Positions 59,417-64,000 of a DNA stretch of 64,000 nucleotides are shown here, piece after piece (the first letter of the stretch is position 1; every line of letters starts with the position of its first letter). Source of the stretch: Avibacterium sp. 20-132 (GTDB lineage: Bacteria; Pseudomonadota; Gammaproteobacteria; Enterobacterales; Pasteurellaceae). The position numbers were made by a program, and so were the translations under genes. Location of the stretch: positions 1,530,001 to 1,594,000 of the forward strand of contig NZ_CP091456.1 of the NCBI RefSeq assembly GCF_023611925.1, in the 5' to 3' direction. Under the pieces are notes generated by a model, which did no database searches, was not told the origin of the DNA, and saw nothing but the letters and a program-made list of their open reading frames with translations.

Positions 59417-59503
59417 GCCCGAGTGGTGAAATCGGTAGACACAAGGGATTTAAAATCCCTCGACTTTCGAGTCGTGGCGGTTCAAGTCCGCCCTCGGGCA
59501 CCA
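59417..59503 (+). tRNA. leuZ: tRNA-Leu (TAA), likely integration site
   Basis: An 87-base class II tRNA with a long variable arm. The acceptor GCCCGAG pairs with CTCGGGC before ACCA; the anticodon TAA is in GGGATTTAAAATCCC; the T arm contains GGTTCAAGTCC. A ParA gene of integrative-element type starts 124 bases downstream. The 3' end of this tRNA is therefore a probable attachment site, as reported from memory for ICEHin1056-like elements. Confidence 0.97.
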
Positions 59504-59626
59504 TTTGAAATCAACTCTTAAGTAGAGTTTAAAGTAAGATTTGATCAATTCTAGATACTCTCTTCTATGTAATTAATTTAAGTCAATACTTTCTTATCCA
59601 TTTTTCTTGTATAAGTGAGTATGATT

Positions 59627-60451
59627 ATGAACACTAATCAATTTTTTACCAAAAAACCATTCATCATTACCATAGCCTCAACCAAAGGCGGTTCAGCAAA
59701 AAGTACAAATGCGGCGAATATTGGTGCATTTTGTGCAGATCACGGATTAAAGACCTTATTAATTGATACCGATACGCAACCGACACTTAGTGCGTATTTT
59801 GCTTTAGATTATGTCGCACCAGGTGGTATCCATGAGTTTTTGACCTATCAAGATGTTGATCCCGCCCATATTATTTCAAAAACAACCCTGCCCAATTTGG
59901 ATTTAATTCAATCCAACGATCCCACAAATAATGTCAGCCAAATGCTACGCAATGCTCCTGATGGTGCAATACGGTTTAGTTTTTTGCTGAAAAAGCTCAA
60001 AGGCTATGATGTGATTATTGTGGATACACGCGGAACACGAGATATTACGGTAGATATGTCCGTACTTGCCGCAGATTTGTTATTTTGTCCTATCTTGCCA
60101 CATATTTTATCTGCAAAAGAATTTCTTCGCGGCACGATGGGGATGTACCAAGAATTACAGACCTTTGAGGCATTTGGGTTTTCGCTCCCGCCGCTCAAAG
60201 CGGTGCCTAACTGTGTCGATCATACCAATGATGTGAAATTTGTGCTTAGTCAGCTAAAACAGCTTTTTGAGCAAAACTTAAGTGTTGATAAAACCCTCCT
60301 TGATTTTCATATTCCTGACAAAGTCGCTTACCGAGAGGCGGCAACCTATTCACTGCCCGTCTATCGACATAGCAAAGCAGAATATGCGGTAATCCATGCA
60401 TTATGTCTGCTGTCAAAGTTACAAATAAGTGACATAATAGGCAAAACTTAG
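59627..60451 (+). CDS. ParA/Soj-family partition ATPase (ICE type)
   Basis: A 274-residue deviant Walker A ATPase: KGGSAKST at about 19-26, a downstream IVDTRGTRD motif, and a Soj-like body. The start at 59627 follows AAGTGAG with a good spacing; in-frame starts at 59615 (GTG) and 59621 (ATG) are possible. ParA homologues of this kind are the first gene of ICEHin1056-family conjugative elements, where they help maintain the excised circle. Here the tRNA-Leu neighbour supports that origin. No ParB, integrase or conjugation genes follow in the window, so it looks like a stranded end of an element. Confidence 0.82.
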   Translation: MNTNQFFTKKPFIITIASTKGGSAKSTNAANIGAFCADHGLKTLLIDTDTQPTLSAYFALDYVAPGGIHEFLTYQDVDPAHIISKTTLPNLDLIQSNDPTNNVSQMLRNAPDGAIRFSFLLKKLKGYDVIIVDTRGTRDITVDMSVLAADLLFCPILPHILSAKEFLRGTMGMYQELQTFEAFGFSLPPLKAVPNCVDHTNDVKFVLSQLKQLFEQNLSVDKTLLDFHIPDKVAYREAATYSLPVYRHSKAEYAVIHALCLLSKLQISDIIGKT

Positions 60452-60459
60452 AACAATAG

Positions 60460-60484
60460 AATAAGGCTTTAGCCTATTTTTTTA
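60460..60484 (+). terminator. Probable terminator after parA
   Basis: A short imperfect ATAAGGCT/AGCCTAT stem is followed by T residues about 10 bases past the ParA stop. Confidence 0.55.
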
Positions 60485-60570
60485 CCCTTATAAGATACTA
60501 TTTAATGGCATAAAAACTACAAATAGCCATCAAAACATACTAAAAGATACAAATAAAGGTCAATTTATTT

Positions 60571-61213
60571 ATGAAAACAGAACCCACTTTCCAACAGGTT
60601 CGTAAGATCAAACCAACACACCTTAGCATATCAGGTTTACTCCCTTTTAAAGATGGAGTAGGAATACCTTACGAATCTACGCTTGAGCGTGATTTCTTAT
60701 TCTATTTTATTTATATGCCTGCGGTAGAAGAAATTATTTCTCAACCTGCTAGCATTTTGTTTGTGAAAATGGTATGACTTATCCTTACACACCTGACTTC
60801 TTCATTCGTTTCAATGATGGGCGACCATCACTTTTGATTGAAGTAAAACCGAAATCAAAATGGCAAGAACATTGGCATGACTGGAAAGAAAAATGGAAAG
60901 CGGCAATGGCATTCAGCAAAAAGAACGAGTGTATTTTTCACGTTTACGATGAAGATAGAATTCGTCACCTTGAGTTATTTAACATTAATGCAGTGCAACG
61001 TTATAAGCGATTGCAATGCGATTCTGAAGATATTGAAGCAATACTTACTCAAGTTAAGTTACCGGCAGTACCACGATAGATTTTCTGCTCTCTCGCCTTT
61101 TTACAGGTTCACTTTATCGAATCAAAGGATTACAGATTATCTATCACTTATTGGCAACCAAGTAACTGACTTGCAATTGGTTTGAACCATTATCTGAATT
61201 TACCGAAGTTTGG
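60571..61213 (+). pseudogene. TnsA-like transposon endonuclease, broken
   Basis: The first frame (60571-60777) reads KPTHLSISGLLPF and YESTLERDFLFYFIYMP, a TnsA N-terminal endonuclease signature, then stops. The next frame (60774-61079) continues at MTYPYTPDFFIRFNDG and LIEVKPKSKW, with the catalytic-domain Asp and Glu-X-Lys. Restoring one A to the AAAA at about 60767-60770 joins them as FVKNGMTYPY. After the TAG at 61079 a further degenerate stretch (GSLYRIKGLQIIYHLLATK, then EPLSEFTEVWG) matches the expected TnsA C-terminal region. At least two lesions are present. A Tn7-like transposition gene is therefore dead here. Confidence 0.75.
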
Positions 61214-61222
61214 GGTATTCAA

Positions 61223-61394
61223 ATGACTAAAGGGTTTATTCATCCTCGCTATCACGGTCGATTAGAACGTGGTCATATCATTTTGCAAAAAGGCAACGTT
61301 TATGTAAATCGTGAAGATGGCGAACAATATGAGTTGATTGAGTATTTAGATGAAGATGCGCAAGTAATGACCCGAAATCTTCATACTCGCCAAA
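61223..61394 (+). pseudogene. Truncated gene after tnsA-like fragment, possibly a transposase N-terminus
   Basis: The open frame gives MTKGFIHPRYHGRLERGHII then VYVNREDGEQYELIEYLDED and VMTRNLHTRQ. In Tn7-like loci the next gene after tnsA is the tnsB transposase, so this may be its first 57 codons; I cannot confirm this. The frame continues to 61504, but from 61395 it is antisense to a haemagglutinin fragment, so the last 36 residues are a junction artefact. Confidence 0.45.
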
Positions 61395-61503
61395 GTAATC
61401 CCAAAGGCAAAGCCATCAGAGCCATAACTGACCGCTACACTTGCATTAAACCCACTGGATTTATTTTTGCTACGTTCTTGGTGGGTTTGTTTGGCGGCAA
61501 GTA
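61395..61503 (-). pseudogene. Displaced FhaB-type exoprotein fragment
   Basis: On the minus strand the translation LAAKQTHQERSKNKSSGFNA then VAVSYGSDGFAFGIT is a haemagglutinin-repeat segment of large two-partner exoproteins. It starts at the 3' side of the lipoprotein gene 61506-61907 and ends abruptly at the junction with the transposon remnant. It has no start or stop of its own. Confidence 0.7.
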
Positions 61504-61598
61504 AATTAATTTCTATATTTCAGATTTTCTATACAAGTTTTAGTATTATCTCCATCTTGAGCTAAACACCATTTTAAAGGAGGTCTAAAACGATAGCC
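61395..61598. repeat. 204-bp direct repeat, left copy
   Basis: This segment is repeated at 62056-62259 with a constant offset of 661 bases, no gaps and about six mismatches by eye. It spans the exoprotein fragment and the 3' end of the lipoprotein gene on the minus strand. Confidence 0.93.
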
Positions 61599-61907
61599 TA
61601 AATCATAAAAACATTGCCTATTTAATCTACTAATTTTACTCATAAGATTATTATACTCTTCATATTCATCATTATAATTATTTATCATATCTATTGGATT
61701 TTCTTTAAATTTATTTTCTAAATAAGAAAATCTTTTCGATTCATTTTTATCTAAGGCAATTTCTTTTGATTTGTTATAACAAACATAAGCTTCTTGATAA
61801 GAAATTTTTACGCTGTTTTTAATCCAATAAGTAGATGGTGGAGGAGAACCATTTGCCAAGTAACATCCAGATAGTATTAAAATTGATAGTAAATTAATTT
61901 TTTTCAT
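61506..61907 (-). CDS. Lipoprotein, candidate immunity protein (copy 2)
   Basis: A 133-residue predicted lipoprotein: signal peptide with lipobox ILSGC (Cys at about 15), then a charged helical domain and three more Cys toward the end (RQCFYDLGYRF, LKWCLAQDG, KTCIENL). It is a paralog of the shortened gene upstream at 62167-62537, sharing GCYLANGSP and its last 38 residues almost exactly. Its ATG overlaps the stop of a toxin-tail fragment in TAATG. That layout, toxin C-terminus then a small membrane-anchored protein, is typical of CDI toxin-immunity pairs; the function is inferred. Confidence 0.75.
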   Translation of the reverse strand: MKKINLLSILILSGCYLANGSPPPSTYWIKNSVKISYQEAYVCYNKSKEIALDKNESKRFSYLENKFKENPIDMINNYNDEYEEYNNLMSKISRLNRQCFYDLGYRFRPPLKWCLAQDGDNTKTCIENLKYRN

Positions 61908-62163
61908 TATTTACTTCCTATATGCTTACTTTCATTAAATTCTATAATGTTTGTTTTAGGACCAATTTCCCCCCAAATTTTTATCACCAATATGACTCGT
62001 TCGCCATGTGGTTTCATCGCCATTGCCGTAACCTTTGCCGTAGTTACCGCCTGCGGTAATCCCAAAGGCAAAGCCATCTGAGCCATAACTCACCGCTACA
62101 CCTGCATTAAACCCACTGGATTTATTTTTGCTACGTTCTTGGTGGGGTTGTTTGGCGGCAAGT
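61907..62163 (-). pseudogene. Orphan exoprotein fragment with toxin C-terminal tail
   Basis: The minus strand reads LAAKQPHQERSKNKSSGFNA, VAVSYGSDGFAFGITAGGN and YGKGYGNGDETTWRTSHIGD, a haemagglutinin-repeat segment. After a one-base frame change at about 61980 it continues KIWGEIGPKTNIIEFNESK and a TAA that overlaps the lipoprotein ATG. The tail resembles the end of the main exoprotein (IWEKVGPQIKRINFNGE). It therefore looks like a displaced, internally deleted cdiA-CT module. Confidence 0.7.
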
Positions 62164-62259
62164 AAATTAATTTCTATATTTCAGATTTTCTATACAAGTT
62201 TTAGTATTATCTCCATCTTGAGCTAAACACCATTTTAAAGGTGGTCTAAACCGATAGCC
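62056..62259. repeat. 204-bp direct repeat, right copy
   Basis: Right copy of the duplication described at 61395-61598. It covers the 5' part of the orphan exoprotein fragment and the frameshifted 3' end of lipoprotein copy 1. Confidence 0.93.
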
Positions 62260-62537
62260 AATATCGTATAGGCATTGATCAACTAAAGCATTTTTTTTCT
62301 ATAAAGCTCCATAAACTCACCATCTTCTCTTTTATCAGAAGTTGAATTATAAAATTTATTTTCCAAATAGAAATAATGATTTCCCATTTGTGTTTTTGAA
62401 AAATCATCACAACTTTTAAAATATTTATATGGTATTTTTTCTCCATCTTTAACCCAGTAATTGAGTGGGTCAGGAGACCCGTTAGCTAAATAGCATCCGG
62501 ATAATAACAAAGAAAACAAAAAGATAGTTTTTTTCAT
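62167..62537 (-). pseudogene. Lipoprotein, candidate immunity protein (copy 1), frameshifted at poly-A
   Basis: The ATG at 62537 overlaps the exoprotein stop (TAATG). The frame encodes a lipoprotein signal peptide (LLLSGCYLANGSP) and stops after 84 codons, just after a run of eight A on the coding strand (about 62288-62295). Beyond the run another frame carries LVDQCLYDIGYRFRPP, LKWCLAQDG and KTCIENLKYRN to a TAA at 62169-62167, matching copy 2. Gain of one A or loss of two restores a full-length protein of about 122 residues. It may be a phase-variable site, decay or a sequencing slip. Confidence 0.7.
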
Positions 62538-64000
62538 TACTTTTTATCCTCTTCATTATTAAGAAAAATTTCCCCATTAAAATTTATACGTTTTATTTGG
62601 GGCCCTACTTTCTCCCAAATATTTTTCTGATAATTTATTATTTCTTCAGATTTTTGGGGAGAAATAAATTTTATTGACTCCTTATCCCGGTAATATGCCT
62701 TAGTATGATGCCCCGTTAACATACCCCAAAGTGGAATCCCTGTACTATTATTTGCTGTAGTATTTGTATTCCCTATCCCAATACTTAGACTCCCTGGCAC
62801 AAATGGTAAATTAATTCCCGTGGCAACAATATCTCTCGGTGCAGAAGCATATTCCACACTTCCATCTCTGAATAAACCTGCTGCCGTTTCAGTATAGCCT
62901 TTATCATATAAACCACCTGATAGAGTAGCACCTAAAGTATTATTCGTTATTGGATAAGAGGTTCCTACGACATACGCATTTAATGTTGTATTTTTGAAAG
63001 ACATTCCTTCATGCTTCGCCCAATTCATGGCATTTTTTGTACTTGAAGCGCCTAAACTATGATTGACAGAAAATAAATCTACTTGATTCGTTGGGTTCTG
63101 ACGATTATATTCCTCTAATAATCCCCAAATTTTAACTTGGTCTCGACTTGCATTTGATGCACCAAAAATACTTGGCATATCCAATCCTCCTCTTACTCGT
63201 TCAAATACAGTATAAACTAATTCTGCTGGAAATGAAGAATAGGGTTTTCTCACAATTAAAGCATCATTATTTAAATATTCCTTTCCGCCATATTGAATTG
63301 CACCTATTGTTCTATCCTCATCAGACATGTTCATTATACCGTGAACATAAAGACGAGCTAATAACTCTGCTTCCTCTTTAGTTTCTGGTACAGTGAGCTG
63401 ATTAACATTCACTTCGGATATATTAATGCATTCAATGTTTTGGCAATTCTCTTCTTTTTTATGTTTTATATAGATATTTTGCTCATTTTTCTCTATTCGA
63501 TAGTAGATTTCATCACCTTGATTATTTACATTATTGACAAACTCTGTTGCTGTATTTAAATCTCGCTCTAAATCTGAGCGAATAGTTTCAACATCGGCTT
63601 TTTCAACACCTTGATGAAGGTTGATTCTAGGAAGGTTTTGTAAACTTTCTTCAATGGTTTTTCCTGTTAGTTTTTGTTGCGCATCACGATTGCGAATGGT
63701 GAGATTAGTGGTATTGATTGAACTGGTTGTTATACCCGTTTCACTTCCTTTATCTTTCACTTGACCTAACAGTGCAGAGGTAATGCCTTTGGTGATTCCC
63801 CAATTTCCTTGGCTTCCAACACCTGCGATACCGCTATATTCCACTTTCGCAGAACCATCTTGAGCATTTTGCCCAATTTGTCGAAGTTTCATCCCACCAA
63901 TTTCTTTTGGTGAATCACCACCACTAATGGTTACACCACCGCTTAAACCAAAACCTTTTGCTGAATAATTGCTATAGTTTTGAATATCAGAATAGGAGAG
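62537..64000 (-). CDS. Filamentous haemagglutinin/CDI-type exoprotein, C-terminal part (partial)
   Basis: The minus-strand frame is open from the right window edge, so the N-terminal bulk lies outside. The first residues in view (YSDIQNYSNYSAKGFG, GGVTISGG) and VEYSGIAGVGSQGNWG are haemagglutinin/ESPR-type repeat language of two-partner secreted proteins. The last 300 residues differ in style and form a candidate toxin domain. It has a lipase-like NHSLG motif (Ser at about 63056), then VVGTSYPITNN and WGMLTGHHTKAYY. Its stop overlaps a lipoprotein gene start (TAATG), the expected immunity position. The export partner (TpsB) is not seen. The lipase idea is inference. Confidence 0.75.
   Translation of the reverse strand, partial: LSYSDIQNYSNYSAKGFGLSGGVTISGGDSPKEIGGMKLRQIGQNAQDGSAKVEYSGIAGVGSQGNWGITKGITSALLGQVKDKGSETGITTSSINTTNLTIRNRDAQQKLTGKTIEESLQNLPRINLHQGVEKADVETIRSDLERDLNTATEFVNNVNNQGDEIYYRIEKNEQNIYIKHKKEENCQNIECINISEVNVNQLTVPETKEEAELLARLYVHGIMNMSDEDRTIGAIQYGGKEYLNNDALIVRKPYSSFPAELVYTVFERVRGGLDMPSIFGASNASRDQVKIWGLLEEYNRQNPTNQVDLFSVNHSLGASSTKNAMNWAKHEGMSFKNTTLNAYVVGTSYPITNNTLGATLSGGLYDKGYTETAAGLFRDGSVEYASAPRDIVATGINLPFVPGSLSIGIGNTNTTANNSTGIPLWGMLTGHHTKAYYRDKESIKFISPQKSEEIINYQKNIWEKVGPQIKRINFNGEIFLNNEEDKK

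Noticed and set aside
61395..61504. C-terminal 36 residues of the plus-strand frame beginning at 61223
   Set aside because: They are antisense to a haemagglutinin-repeat fragment that is duplicated at 62056; the junction created the frame.

Overview
This window is chromosomal DNA from a member of the Pasteurellaceae that carries the Haemophilus influenzae-type DNA uptake signal: the 9-mer AAGTGCGGT and its complement recur through the housekeeping DNA, often as inverted pairs that double as terminators. Gene content and gene blocks (thrABC, yggS, gloA-rnt-antiporter, dapE, glxK-gntP-cdaR, yebC-ruvCAB, lolB-ispE-prs, a Gly-Cys-Leu tRNA cluster) fit that family. The species cannot be fixed from the sequence; Avibacterium, Pasteurella or Haemophilus relatives are all possible.

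Layout. 1-640 is the 3' end of an rRNA operon (23S tail, 5S, terminator). 640-1900 holds decayed genes, including the C-terminal part of a Mu-like phage head protein. 2070-3490 is a general porin with a CRP-like site upstream. 3527-5380 holds cmoA with a broken small secreted-protein gene behind it, and a DinJ/YafQ-type toxin-antitoxin pair. 5465-11194 carries aspS, nudB, yebC and ruvCAB. 11454-15196 is a glycerate-use operon (glxK, a GntP permease, cdaR). 15371-22775 carries rpsO, mrp, metG, mnmC and fabB.

22850-33586 is the accessory island and the most interesting part. Eight genes, all on the minus strand, run from a WYL-domain regulator through two dynamin-type GTPases, a single-pass membrane protein and a 1044-residue HerA/FtsK-like ATPase to an LHH-nuclease/SUKH-immunity pair and a HEPN-like protein. 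Sixteen perfect tandem copies of a 7-bp unit lie immediately upstream of the WYL gene, between it and a divergent Xre regulator. The island has almost no uptake signals. I read it as a candidate, possibly phase-variable, anti-phage or mobile-element defence operon; no combination I know by name matches it exactly.

33613-58901 returns to core genes: priC, a Na+/H+ antiporter, rnt, gloA, yggS, the thr operon with an unlisted 22-residue leader peptide and attenuator, an ArsC-like protein, dapE, an M15 peptidase, psiE, nudF-cpdA, ubiF/miaB, lolB-ispE-prs, arcA, the alternative ribosomal proteins L36/L31, dsbD, trxA, ldhA and metB.

59227-64000 begins with tRNA-Gly, tRNA-Cys and tRNA-Leu. Directly after tRNA-Leu come a ParA gene and broken TnsA-like fragments, consistent with an integrated-element scar. 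The right edge holds the 3' end of a large filamentous-haemagglutinin/CDI-type exoprotein gene on the minus strand. It is followed by two paralogous lipoprotein genes (candidate immunity genes) and displaced exoprotein fragments, created by a 204-bp direct duplication.
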